Source: an uncultured Lachnospiraceae bacterium
GTDB lineage: Bacteria > Bacillota > Clostridia > Lachnospirales > Lachnospiraceae
DNA: 21,932 nt
Reading direction: 5' to 3'
Assembly: GCA_900549995.1 (NCBI GenBank)
Contig: URQQ01000068.1
Location: forward strand, 1-21,932
A program made the position numbers and the translations under genes. The notes beneath the pieces are model-generated. The model was given only the letters and a program-made list of their open reading frames with translations, had not been told where the DNA came from and made no database searches. Shown here in pieces: positions 1-7,963 of the stretch; within the stretch, counting starts at the first letter, position 1, and each line of letters starts with the position of its first letter.

Positions 1-1
1 C

Positions 2-289
2 GCTTTGACGGAGCTGCTAAAGGATAATAAACAGATCGAGGTAAAGCTGAATACCAGGGCGGTAGAGATAAAGGAAAACTCCATTGTACTGCAGGGAACG
101 GAGGGGATTCCCTATGAAATACCGGCGGACAATGTGGTTTACTGTACAGGCCTGCGTCCCCGGCAGGCAGAGGCGGAAAGCTTTGTGGATGTGGTGTATG
201 ATGTCAGGCTGGCAGGGGACTGTATCGGGCCGAGACGCATCAATGAGGCGGTTCATGAAGGCTATTTTGCCGGAAGCTTTATTGTATAA
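2..289 (+). CDS. FAD-dependent oxidoreductase, C-terminal end (5' truncated by window)
   Basis: The reading frame is open from the first bases of the window, so the start lies upstream and only about 95 C-terminal residues are visible. They fit the FAD/NAD-binding tail of old-yellow-enzyme / 2,4-dienoyl-CoA reductase-type flavoproteins. There is a 'VVYCTGLRPR' strand followed by 'LAGDCIGPRRINEAVHEGYFAG', the family's terminal GD-x-(12)-A-hydrophobic-x-x-G-Y FAD-contacting segment. The complete gene downstream ends with an equivalent segment (IGDA...NAVYWGYHAA), so the two are probably tandem paralogues in one transcription unit. The substrate cannot be told. Confidence is high for the superfamily and low for anything narrower. 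Confidence 0.8.
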   Translation, partial: ALTELLKDNKQIEVKLNTRAVEIKENSIVLQGTEGIPYEIPADNVVYCTGLRPRQAEAESFVDVVYDVRLAGDCIGPRRINEAVHEGYFAGSFIV

Positions 290-295
290 TAATTG

Positions 296-403
296 GTAAC
301 GGTGAGGAGGACTGAACCGTTATACAGTTACAATAATTGTTTGGAAGCAGATATTCCGCTCTCAGCCCCGGCCGCAGTGTCCGGGGCAGGGCGGAATATC
401 TGC
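296..403. repeat. Intergenic stem-loops between the two oxidoreductase genes
   Basis: Two inverted repeats fill most of the 143-nt gap. The larger has perfect 13-bp arms (GCAGATATTCCGC at 347-359, GCGGAATATCTGC at 391-403) enclosing a second perfect GC-rich stem (GCCCCGG 365-371, CCGGGGC 381-387) with a 9-nt loop. The smaller pairs AACGGT (298-303) with ACCGTT (316-321) around a purine-rich GAGGAGG loop. No T-tract follows the large hairpin, so it is not a standard intrinsic terminator. A role as an mRNA stability or processing element between cotranscribed genes is inference. Confidence 0.6.
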
Positions 404-432
404 GCTTTAAGAGAAATGAAATGAGGAAAAAT

Positions 433-2379
433 ATGGAACGAAAATACCAGAATCTCTGTAAACCGATTACAATCGGTAATGTAACCTTCCGAAACCGCAT
501 GTTTTCCGCCCCCATGGGTGGTACAGATATTACGGCGGACGGCTGTATTGGGCCAAAATCGGCGGCTTTCTACGAGCTGCGCGGAAGGGGAGGCGCGGCT
601 GCAGTGACCGTCAGCGAATGTATGGTCCATCCTTCCACAGACGGCTCCCACGCCTATCATCTGGATACCAGGATATTAAATTCACTGGCAGCCGCAGCCT
701 ATGCGGCGGATGCTATCCGCAGGCACGGCGCCATTCCCAGCCTGGAGCTGTCTCATTCGGGCATGTTTGCAGGTACCTACATGACCGACAGTACCAGGCA
801 GCATGGCATGGCTCAGTGGTCCGCATCCGCCGGGATCCGGGCGGATGGAGTGCAGGTAAAGGCACTGAGTAAAGAGCTGATCAGCGAAATCGCCGCTTCT
901 TATGGGGAAGCTGCAGGGCTTGCAAAGCGGGCGGGCTTTGAGATGCTGATGATCCATGGCGGTCACGGCTGGCTGATCAATCAGTTCCTTTCCCCTCTGT
1001 TTAATCATAGAGAAGATGAATATGGCGGATGTCTGGAAAACCGCTGTCGCTTTGCGGTGGAAGTGCTTCAGGCTGTGCGCCGTGCCGTGGGAGGGGGCTT
1101 CCCTATAGAATTTCGTATGAGCGGCGCGGAGCTTGTGGAGGGCGGTTACGATCTGGAGGAAGGCATTCGGATAGCAAAACAGTTGGAACCTTATATTGAT
1201 TTGCTGCATGTATCGGCAGGAACCTATCAAAAGACCTTTGGCCAGACCCATCCGTCCATGTTTACGGAACATGGTTGTAACGTATATTTGGCGGCGGAGA
1301 TAAAAAAGCATGTATCTGTTCCTGTGGCAGCCATAGGCGGGCTTTCCGACCCTGCGCAGATGGAGGGGATTATCGCCTCCGGTCAGGCTGATATTGTTTA
1401 TATGGCAAGAGCCCTTCTTGCAGATCCCTTTCTGCCCCGGAAGGTATGCGAAAACCGGGAAACTGAGATCGTGAAATGTCTGCGGTGCTTTACCTGTATG
1501 GCCGAGCGGGCAGTCACCTCCACCAGAAGGTGTACGGTCAATCCCCTGATTGGAAGGGAAATGGACGGTGTTGAAGTGCTGCCTGCGCCGGAGCGGAAAA
1601 AAGTGCTTGTGGCGGGAGGAGGGCCCGGCGGGTTATACGCGGCCTATACCGCGGCAAGAAGAGGGCATCGGGTAATCCTCTGTGAAAAGGAGGGGGAGTT
1701 GGGCGGTATCCTGAAAAGTGAACAGGCAATTCCTTTTAAGCATGAGATGTATGAGCTGGCGGGCACCTACGCGGCTCTGGCAATAAATGCGGGTGTGGAA
1801 ATCCGTCTGAATACGGAGGCAACCGCCGAATATGTGGAACGAGAAGGCGCCGATGCACTGATTATAGCGGTGGGAAGCGAACCCTTCGTACCGCCCGTAC
1901 CCGGACTGAAGGGGGACAACGTAATTCTGGTAAACAATTATTATCTGGAAAAAGAAAAGGTGACGGAGGATGTGGTGGTCTTCGGCGGCGGCCTGGCAGG
2001 CTGTGAATGTGCCGTCCATCTGGGACAGGAGGGCAGATATGTCCATCTGGTGGAAATGCGTGATCAGCTTGCGCCTGACGCCAATGTGCGCCATCGGCCT
2101 CTTTTATTGGAGCAGATTCAAAAATATGTTACAGTACATACCGGCTGCAGGGGCCTGGAGGTGCGCCCGGACGGTATTCTGTGTGAGAAAGCAGACGGCA
2201 CAAGGAAGCTGGTTCCCGGTACGACCGTGGTATGTGCCCTGGGGCAGCGCTCCCGGAGGAATATGGTGGATTCCCTGCGGGATGCAGCGCCTTATGTTGC
2301 GGTGATTGGAGACGCGGCAAAGGTTTCCAACATCACGAATGCAGTGTACTGGGGATACCATGCGGCGCTGGATATTTAA
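433..2379 (+). CDS. Old-yellow-enzyme-type NADH:flavin oxidoreductase with 4Fe-4S and FAD/NAD domains
   Basis: A 648-aa soluble flavoprotein with the three-part architecture of 2,4-dienoyl-CoA reductase, enoate reductase and bile-acid BaiCD/BaiH enzymes. Residues about 1-335 are an FMN-binding TIM barrel starting 'LCKPITIGNVTFRNRMFSAPMG', with the substrate-site motif H175-G-G-H178-G-W and 'NHREDEYGG'. A Fe-S cluster motif follows: C349, C352, C355, C367 (C-x2-C-x2-C-x11-C). Then come two dinucleotide folds, VAGGGPGG at 393-400 and FGGGLAGCE at 517-525, and a terminal 'VIGDA' segment. ATG 433 is chosen because GAGG (423-426) lies 6 nt upstream and the family homology begins there; the frame stays open back to TTG 337 but only through the hairpin. 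It probably reduces an activated C=C bond with NAD(P)H; the physiological substrate is unknown. Confidence 0.9.
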   Translation: MERKYQNLCKPITIGNVTFRNRMFSAPMGGTDITADGCIGPKSAAFYELRGRGGAAAVTVSECMVHPSTDGSHAYHLDTRILNSLAAAAYAADAIRRHGAIPSLELSHSGMFAGTYMTDSTRQHGMAQWSASAGIRADGVQVKALSKELISEIAASYGEAAGLAKRAGFEMLMIHGGHGWLINQFLSPLFNHREDEYGGCLENRCRFAVEVLQAVRRAVGGGFPIEFRMSGAELVEGGYDLEEGIRIAKQLEPYIDLLHVSAGTYQKTFGQTHPSMFTEHGCNVYLAAEIKKHVSVPVAAIGGLSDPAQMEGIIASGQADIVYMARALLADPFLPRKVCENRETEIVKCLRCFTCMAERAVTSTRRCTVNPLIGREMDGVEVLPAPERKKVLVAGGGPGGLYAAYTAARRGHRVILCEKEGELGGILKSEQAIPFKHEMYELAGTYAALAINAGVEIRLNTEATAEYVEREGADALIIAVGSEPFVPPVPGLKGDNVILVNNYYLEKEKVTEDVVVFGGGLAGCECAVHLGQEGRYVHLVEMRDQLAPDANVRHRPLLLEQIQKYVTVHTGCRGLEVRPDGILCEKADGTRKLVPGTTVVCALGQRSRRNMVDSLRDAAPYVAVIGDAAKVSNITNAVYWGYHAALDI

Positions 2380-2514
2380 GCGGTAGCGGATAGTGAGCTG
2401 TTTTGCAATATTATAGCCGGAGGTTCTCCGATATTCGATTTTCGGACAACGGCTGATGAGTTCCGATTGTATTAATTTTTTGGGGGGTAAAAGTACAAAA
2501 TAATAATAATTTTT

Positions 2515-2570
2515 AATTGAAGTAACAGTTCAGGACGCCGCATCGTCCTGAACTGTTACTTCAATTTTAT
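2515..2570. terminator. Strong intrinsic terminator-like palindrome
   Basis: Perfect inverted repeat with 23-bp arms (2515-2537 and 2544-2566) and a 6-nt loop (CCGCAT). It is followed by TTTAT on the right and preceded by an A/T-rich run (AATAATAATTTTTA) on the left, so it could work in both directions. It sits 136 nt after the oxidoreductase stop and upstream of the BREX promoter, so it separates the high-GC metabolic block from the defence block. Arms this long and perfect are unusual for a simple terminator. Confidence 0.75.
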
Positions 2571-2621
2571 TAAGGATAAAGGCGAAAACTAAGGTTTTGT
2601 AGTGTTAATAATAAAAAATAG

Positions 2622-2662
2622 AGTGTTCACAATATATATTTATTGAATGTTCACGTTTGAAC
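2622..2662. promoter_or_regulatory. Candidate operator: repeated TGTTCAC and GTTCA-N4-TGAAC palindrome
   Basis: TGTTCAC occurs at 2624-2630 and again at 2648-2654, a 24-nt period. The second copy forms half of the palindrome GTTCA-CGTT-TGAAC (2649-2662), which lies exactly between the -35 and -10 boxes. This placement and symmetry fit a dimeric Cro/C1-type repressor, and the first gene of the operon encodes such a protein. Binding is inference. Confidence 0.5.
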
Positions 2663-2671
2663 AAGTATAAT
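2643..2671 (+). promoter_or_regulatory. Sigma-A-type promoter of the BREX operon
   Basis: TTGAAT (-35, 2643-2648) and a perfect TATAAT (-10, 2666-2671) are separated by exactly 17 nt. The site lies about 70 nt upstream of the regulator start, and it is the only good promoter seen before the operon. The spacer contains an inverted repeat (see the operator entry), which suggests regulation by repressor occupancy. Confidence 0.75.
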
Positions 2672-2739
2672 AGAGGTATTAAATGCAGTTAAACATATGA
2701 AATGGTTCGTAACTCGTCAAGAAGGAGAAGGTGGAAAAT

Positions 2740-2952
2740 ATGGCAGTAAGTTATAAGCGATTATGGAAATTATTGATTGATAAAGATTTGAAGAAAAAAG
2801 ATTTAGTAAAAATGGCAAATATAAGTACCTATACAATCAATAAATTAAATCGGGGTGATAATGTGAATACAGATACTTTGGTGAAAATATGCATGGCATT
2901 GCATTGTACGTTTGATGATATTATGGAAGTTATCCCGGATGATCAAAAATAA
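2740..2952 (+). CDS. Small Cro/C1 (XRE)-family transcriptional regulator
   Basis: A 70-aa protein that is almost entirely one helix-turn-helix domain: 'KKKDLVKMANISTYTINKLNRGD' is the HTH core and 'DTLVKICMALHCTFDDIMEVIPD' the closing helices. This is typical of Cro/C1-type regulators of clostridial mobile and defence loci. ATG 2740 is preferred over GTG 2731 because homologues start 'MAVSYK-LWKLL' and a GGTGG-type ribosome site lies 5 nt upstream. It is the first gene after the promoter, 45 nt before brxA, so it probably autoregulates the BREX operon. It differs from BrxR, the larger winged-HTH/WYL regulator described for some BREX loci. Confidence 0.85.
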   Translation: MAVSYKRLWKLLIDKDLKKKDLVKMANISTYTINKLNRGDNVNTDTLVKICMALHCTFDDIMEVIPDDQK

Positions 2953-2966
2953 AAAGGTGGAAAATT

Positions 2967-3008
2967 ATGGAAAATATAATGAAACGGGGAATAGGAAATG
3001 ACAAATAG
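2967..3008 (+). CDS. Possible 13-codon leader ORF overlapping the brxA start
   Basis: ATG 2967 follows an AAGGTGG ribosome site with 6-nt spacing and encodes MENIMKRGIGNDK, stopping at TAG 3006-3008. It overlaps the brxA start (2998) in another frame. Its ribosome site is at least as good as that of brxA, so it could couple translation or be an upstream decoy start. It may equally be chance; there is no homology evidence. Confidence 0.2.
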   Translation: MENIMKRGIGNDK

Positions 3009-3600
3009 TAAATATAGTGCCGGTCTGATGTCACAGTCCTTCTGGTTTCTTGAATTTAAGAAAGTGGTCAGACTCCGGCAGGAAGGACTGGCATACGAGG
3101 ATATAAAAAAGAAGTGTGCCACGGAAAATCTTTTTGGAGCAGCCAAAGAATATCGTGCTTTAAGAATGATCGGGTATATTATTACCCGTGTGAAAGCGAT
3201 GGATGATAGATTAGTGGAATTGTTTTGTTCCTCGGATTTAGCAACGCAGAAACTAATTAACCTTGTTACGATACTAAGAACGGATAGATTATTTTTTGAA
3301 TTTGTGTATGAGGTATATAGAGAGAAAGTAATTTTAGGTACCTCCATCATGGAGGATACCGATGTCAATGTGTTCTTTACAAAAAAAGAGGCACAGAGTG
3401 ATCTGATTGCCGGATGGAAAGACAGCACGAAGAAACACTTACGTTCCTGCTATCTGAACTTTATGACAGATGCTAATCTCTTGACTGTAATAGATAAAAA
3501 GAAAACCATTACTCCGCCGATTCTTGATATTGCTTTAGAGCGTTATCTTCAATCAGAAAATGAGGAAGTATTGGTAAAAGCTCTGACGGGGGTGAACTGA
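2998..3600 (+). CDS. brxA: BREX protein BrxA (DUF1819)
   Basis: A 200-aa protein, the usual BrxA size, recognised by 'KYSAGLMSQSFWFLEFKKVVRLRQEGLAYEDIKKKC', 'RALRMIGYIITRVKAMDDRLVELF' and the C-terminal 'SDLIAGWKDSTKKHLRSCYLNFMTDANLL' winged-helix-like region. Described BrxA proteins are small nucleic-acid-binding members of the BREX core and are needed for defence in some systems. ATG 2998 follows a GGGGA ribosome site with 7-nt spacing. It is followed after only 3 nt by brxB, as in canonical type I BREX operons, which supports the assignment strongly. Confidence 0.93.
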   Translation: MTNSKYSAGLMSQSFWFLEFKKVVRLRQEGLAYEDIKKKCATENLFGAAKEYRALRMIGYIITRVKAMDDRLVELFCSSDLATQKLINLVTILRTDRLFFEFVYEVYREKVILGTSIMEDTDVNVFFTKKEAQSDLIAGWKDSTKKHLRSCYLNFMTDANLLTVIDKKKTITPPILDIALERYLQSENEEVLVKALTGVN

Positions 3601-3603
3601 TCA

Positions 3604-4179
3604 ATGACTTTGGAAGAAAGATTGAATAAGGCGGAAGAGGCGATGAAGAAGCCTTCCTTCCGTCAGAACAAAGGGCTTGGCAATGAAGTAGGCTATTATG
3701 TATTTGATTACCCGGCTGAAGAGGAGTTATTTGTTCGTGAATGGATTGAGTATGTTCGGAAAAAGAATGAACGGTCTGCCGATGAATACAAGATAGTTGT
3801 ATTTGATCTTTACGAGATTATTATTGGAATATTAAAGGATAAAGGCTATCTGGAGAAGTGCTTTGAGTTTGAAAAGAAAAAAGGATTTGATCGAATTATA
3901 AAGTCAGTTGGAAATATGCTTCGCATTACAGCGAAGGACAGTCTGATCGTAAAATACATTCAGGAGCATACCCCGGAGAAAGCGATTGTACTTCTTGCAG
4001 GCATCGGTAAGTGCTATCCGATTCTCCGTTCGCACACGGTATTGAACAATCTTCATCAGGTGATTGACGGTGTTCCGGTTGTGATGTTCTATCCGGGAAA
4101 GTATGATGGACAGGAACTGGTACTTTTTGGTGAAATCAAAGACGATAATTATTACAGAGCATTTAAACTCGTAGAATAA
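3604..4179 (+). CDS. brxB: BREX protein BrxB (DUF1788)
   Basis: A 191-aa protein with hallmarks of the DUF1788 family: 'KGLGNEVGYYVFDYPAEEE' near the N-terminus, 'VVFDLYEIIIGILKDKGYL' in the middle, and C-terminal 'AGIGKCYPILRSHTVLNNL', 'VPVVMFYPGKYDGQ' and 'GEIKDDNYYRAFKLVE'. Its biochemical role in BREX is not settled, but it is a conserved core component. It starts 3 nt after brxA with a GGGGGTGA ribosome site inside the brxA 3' end, so translation is probably coupled. brxC begins 15 nt after its stop. No signal peptide or membrane segment is seen. Confidence 0.93.
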   Translation: MTLEERLNKAEEAMKKPSFRQNKGLGNEVGYYVFDYPAEEELFVREWIEYVRKKNERSADEYKIVVFDLYEIIIGILKDKGYLEKCFEFEKKKGFDRIIKSVGNMLRITAKDSLIVKYIQEHTPEKAIVLLAGIGKCYPILRSHTVLNNLHQVIDGVPVVMFYPGKYDGQELVLFGEIKDDNYYRAFKLVE

Positions 4180-4194
4180 TAGGAGAGAAGAGAA

Positions 4195-7100
4195 ATGAAC
4201 ATAGGAGAAATGTTTGCAAAGCCCATTGACCGAGAAATGAAAGGTGTTATCAAGGTTGGACAGGATGATAATGCGAATATAAAACAGGAACTGGAAGAAT
4301 ATGTTGTAACCCGTGAATTGCAAAAGCACTTCCGTGATTTTTTTGATAGTTATAAACGTGGTATTACCGGAAACACAGATAAGATGGGTGTCTGGATTTC
4401 CGGTTTCTTTGGAAGTGGTAAATCCCACTTCCTGAAAATTTTGTCTTACCTGCTGGAGAATAAAACGGTAAATGGAAAGACTGCACTGGAATATTTTGAG
4501 GAAGATTCAAAAATCAAGGATCGTATGGTTTTGGCAGATATGAGACTGGCTGCGACGGTTCCGACCGATGTTGTCCTGTTTAACATTGATTCTAAAGGCG
4601 AGCAGAGCGGAAAACAGGATAAGGATGCGATTGTTTCTGTATTCCTGAAAGTATTTAATGAGATGCAGGGATTTTGCGGAGCAATTCCTTTCCTTGCTGA
4701 TCTTGAAAGAAAACTTTCCGAAGAAGGACGTTATGAGGAATTCAAAGAGAAGTTTGAGGATTCATTCGGAACAGAATGGACAGAAGCCCGTTATGATTTT
4801 GACTTCATCCAAGATGATATTGTAGAAGTACTTTCTGATATGGACTTTATGAGTGAAGAAGCTGCCCGCAACTGGTGTGAGAGAGCGACGACGGAATACT
4901 CCATCAGTATTGAGCGATTTGCAGACCTTGTAAAGCGATACATAGACCGTAAAGGGAATAATCATCATGTGGTTTTCCTTGTGGATGAAATCGGACAATA
5001 TATTGGCGATGATTCCAAACTGATGTTAAATCTTCAGACAGTAACTGAAGATTTGGGAACCGCCTGTCAGGGAAAAGCATGGATTATCGTTACCAGCCAG
5101 CAGGACATTGATTCCATTACAAAGACAAAGGGCAATGACTTCTCTAAGATTCAGGGACGTTTTGATACCAGACTTTCTCTGTCATCCGCAAACGTGGATG
5201 AAGTTATCCGTGAAAGAGTTTTGAAAAAAACAGAATCCGCCAATGAGACATTGTTCTTATTCTATGATGACAAAGAAACGATCATCAAGAATCTGATTCT
5301 GTTCAATGATGGTGTAGAGAAGAAATTATATGAGAACCGCCGCAATTTTGCTGAGGTCTATCCGTTTATTCCGTATCAGTTTAATCTGCTGGGAAGTGTG
5401 CTGACCTCTATACGAACTCATGGTGCATCCGGTAAGCATCTGGCAGAGGGAGAGCGTTCCATGCTGGCTCTGTTCAAGGAGTCCGCAGTCAGAGTTATGG
5501 AATACGATCCAGGAACGATTGTACCATTCCATATGTTCTACGATGCACTGGAACAGTTCCTTGACCACTCCCATAAAGGCGTGATTTCCCGTGCATTGGA
5601 TAATGATTATCTGAACCCGAACCATACTGAGGAGTGCTTCGATGTCAATGTGCTGAAAACACTCTTTATGATTAAGTATGTAAAAGAGATTAAAGCGAAT
5701 CTTGAAAATATCACAAGCCTCATGGTCAGCAATGTAAACGATGACCGTATTGAACTGTCGGGTAAAGTGGAAGATGCCCTGAAACGTTTGGTTCGCCAGA
5801 CACTTGTTCAGAAAAATGGCGACCTGTATGTTTTTCTGACTGATGAGGAGCAGGAGATTAACATTGCCATCAAGAATCAGCCGGTAGATCCGGGCGAAAT
5901 TACCGCAAAAGTATCAGAGCTGATTTTCGATGGACTGTTTGATGAAAAAAAATATCGCTACCCGGCATTTAGTGGCCGCTATGGCTTTGGATTTAATCAG
6001 CTTGTGGATGATAAGCCGTATAAAGCAGGACAGAGCCACGATATTACATTGAAAATCCTGACTCCGAATAGTGATGAAATTTCAGATGAAGTGACCATGA
6101 GAATGTTATCTGCTCAGAGCCGTTGTGTTCTGGTTGTTCTTCCGGATGACAGAACTTTCCTGGATGAAATCCAGTCCTCATTACAGATTGAGAAATTCAT
6201 CCGCTTCGACGCAACGAATACAGTCACGAAGTATGAGCAGATCAAAGAAGCAAAAAAAGTAGAACTCCGTGAGAGAAGTGCAGCAGCTCGCCTGTTCTTA
6301 GAAGAAGCATTAAAGGCTGCGACAATTTATGTAAATGGTGACAGAGTACAGACGGCCTCCAAGGATGTGTCTGCCCGTATCAATGATGCCATTGGCAAAC
6401 TGGTTGCTTCTGTTTACCATAAGCTGTCTTATATTGATACTGCCATGAGTGAGTCAGATATTAAGAAACTCTTTACCGGCAGCGATAAGCAGTTGACGCT
6501 GGAAGGAACGAATACGGTTCCGAACAGTCTGGCTCTGCATGATGTGAACGATTATATCAGTGTGAATACATCCCGCCACACCAAGACTTCTATGAAAACA
6601 TTGTTAGACCGCTTTATGAAAGCTCCTTATGGATTTGTGGAAGCAGATGTGCAGTGGCTTGTGGCGAAGCTGTTTAAAGATGGTGACATTGCTTTTTATG
6701 TAAACAGTGAGTCTGTGTCCCTGCTCTCTAAGAGTTTGGATGAGATTGTTCGTTTCATTACCCGTAAAGAGTTCAATGAGCGACTAATGATGGAGAAGCG
6801 TGTCCGTGCCAGTGAAAAACAGAAAAAAGCAGTCCGTGAAGTCATGAAAGAGATGTTCGGTGTTGCTCCGTCCAGTGATGATGACGATGCTGTGATGAGC
6901 GGTTTCCTGAACTATGCAAATAATCTCAAGAATGAAATTGAGAAACTGGAAATCCATTATAAGAATCAGCCATTGTATCCAGGAAAGACATTGGTTCAGC
7001 AGGGTAAGAAACTTATGACAGATATACTTCAGATGAAGAATGCCAATGAGTTCTTTGCCGCAGTAGACAGAGATCGTGATGCTTTTCTTGATTTTGCCGA

Positions 7101-7842
7101 GGATTTTGAACCGGTCAGAAAGTTCTTCAATGGCGATCAGATAACGATTTTCGACAGAGCCATTCGTCTGATGGCAATTTATGATGACAGCCGTACCTTC
7201 ATTGTTGATGAAGCGATTGAATCAACAGTGGCACAGATAAAGGCGATTATGAAGAAGCCTGCTCCTTACAGTGATATCTTCAAGCTACCGGGACTGTTAG
7301 ATACTTATGTTTCCGCATACAGCACACTGCTTACGGAAATGGAAAAACCGATTCTTGCTGCTTTTGATGAAGCAAGAGCGAGAGTCCTTTCAGAATTGGA
7401 AGGAAAGTTCTGTGAAGATGCACTTCGTCAGAAGCTCATTGACCGCTTTAATGAGCTGTATGAGAAAGCAACCCATTGTAATAATGTGGCCACCTTGCAG
7501 AATATCAAGGTGGAAGCTGATGCTTTGAAAGTGCGAAGTCTGAATGAAATCGCTGCTGCAGAGAATAAGATTCTGGCAGAGAAAGCGGCAGAAGAAGCAC
7601 GGAAACAGGATCAGGATAAAAAGGAACAGCCGGGAATGGTTGAAGACGAGAAAACTCCTTATGTTGGCCACGCCTCTTTACCAAAGGTGAAAAAGCAACG
7701 TACGGTCAGCATCAAGTCCATCAATACAGAAACCACTTGGCAGCTTGAAACAGTGGATGACGTAAAAAAATATGTCGCAGAGCTGGAGAAGAAGCTGATT
7801 GCTCAGTTAGAGGAAGATACCGTTCTTAATATTGAATTCTGA
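4195..7842 (+). CDS. brxC: BREX P-loop ATPase BrxC
   Basis: A 1215-aa protein, typical for BrxC, the large ATPase of BREX related to PglY of the Pgl system. Walker A is GFFGSGKS at residues 70-77 and Walker B is 'VVFLVDEIGQYIG' with D264-E265. 'WIIVTSQQDIDSI' and 'FSKIQGRFDTRLSLSSANVDEVIRERVL' fit sensor and arginine-finger regions of a STAND/AAA-like module. The C-terminal third is helical and charged, with a likely coiled coil near residues 1120-1155 (AENKILAEKAAEEARKQDQD). The start is supported by AGGAGAG just upstream. Codon use resembles brxA/brxB, with GC higher than the downstream HEPN gene. It is expected to be essential for defence and to power the BREX complex. Confidence 0.95.
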   Translation: MNIGEMFAKPIDREMKGVIKVGQDDNANIKQELEEYVVTRELQKHFRDFFDSYKRGITGNTDKMGVWISGFFGSGKSHFLKILSYLLENKTVNGKTALEYFEEDSKIKDRMVLADMRLAATVPTDVVLFNIDSKGEQSGKQDKDAIVSVFLKVFNEMQGFCGAIPFLADLERKLSEEGRYEEFKEKFEDSFGTEWTEARYDFDFIQDDIVEVLSDMDFMSEEAARNWCERATTEYSISIERFADLVKRYIDRKGNNHHVVFLVDEIGQYIGDDSKLMLNLQTVTEDLGTACQGKAWIIVTSQQDIDSITKTKGNDFSKIQGRFDTRLSLSSANVDEVIRERVLKKTESANETLFLFYDDKETIIKNLILFNDGVEKKLYENRRNFAEVYPFIPYQFNLLGSVLTSIRTHGASGKHLAEGERSMLALFKESAVRVMEYDPGTIVPFHMFYDALEQFLDHSHKGVISRALDNDYLNPNHTEECFDVNVLKTLFMIKYVKEIKANLENITSLMVSNVNDDRIELSGKVEDALKRLVRQTLVQKNGDLYVFLTDEEQEINIAIKNQPVDPGEITAKVSELIFDGLFDEKKYRYPAFSGRYGFGFNQLVDDKPYKAGQSHDITLKILTPNSDEISDEVTMRMLSAQSRCVLVVLPDDRTFLDEIQSSLQIEKFIRFDATNTVTKYEQIKEAKKVELRERSAAARLFLEEALKAATIYVNGDRVQTASKDVSARINDAIGKLVASVYHKLSYIDTAMSESDIKKLFTGSDKQLTLEGTNTVPNSLALHDVNDYISVNTSRHTKTSMKTLLDRFMKAPYGFVEADVQWLVAKLFKDGDIAFYVNSESVSLLSKSLDEIVRFITRKEFNERLMMEKRVRASEKQKKAVREVMKEMFGVAPSSDDDDAVMSGFLNYANNLKNEIEKLEIHYKNQPLYPGKTLVQQGKKLMTDILQMKNANEFFAAVDRDRDAFLDFAEDFEPVRKFFNGDQITIFDRAIRLMAIYDDSRTFIVDEAIESTVAQIKAIMKKPAPYSDIFKLPGLLDTYVSAYSTLLTEMEKPILAAFDEARARVLSELEGKFCEDALRQKLIDRFNELYEKATHCNNVATLQNIKVEADALKVRSLNEIAAAENKILAEKAAEEARKQDQDKKEQPGMVEDEKTPYVGHASLPKVKKQRTVSIKSINTETTWQLETVDDVKKYVAELEKKLIAQLEEDTVLNIEF

Positions 7843-7963
7843 CTGGAAGCAACTTAGCGACTGTCGAGCTGAAAGCGAAGACAGAGCTTGGTGCGAAGTC
7901 ATTCTCGAACCTTAGCAAACCAGATGTGAGCTTAGTTGAGGGAAGATACGAAAGGAGTACCCA
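7843..7963. other. Spacer between brxC and pglX
   Basis: This 121-nt gap is among the longest inside the operon. I see no promoter and no terminator, only a weak CTGTC/GACAG inverted repeat (7861-7865, 7880-7884) and an AAAGGAG ribosome site for pglX at its end. One frame (7836-7964) is open for about 43 codons but lacks a usable start until a GTG 13 codons before its end, so it is not called a gene. Confidence 0.5.

Noticed and set aside
337..432. 32-codon N-terminal extension of the oxidoreductase from TTG 337
   Set aside because: It translates straight through the intergenic hairpin, has no ribosome site, and family homology starts at residue 1 of the ATG 433 product.
2418..2454. AGCCG...CGGCT with inner TCCGA/TCGGA as a terminator for the oxidoreductase gene
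   Set aside because: Short imperfect stems with no T-tract after them; the palindrome at 2515-2566 is a far better candidate.
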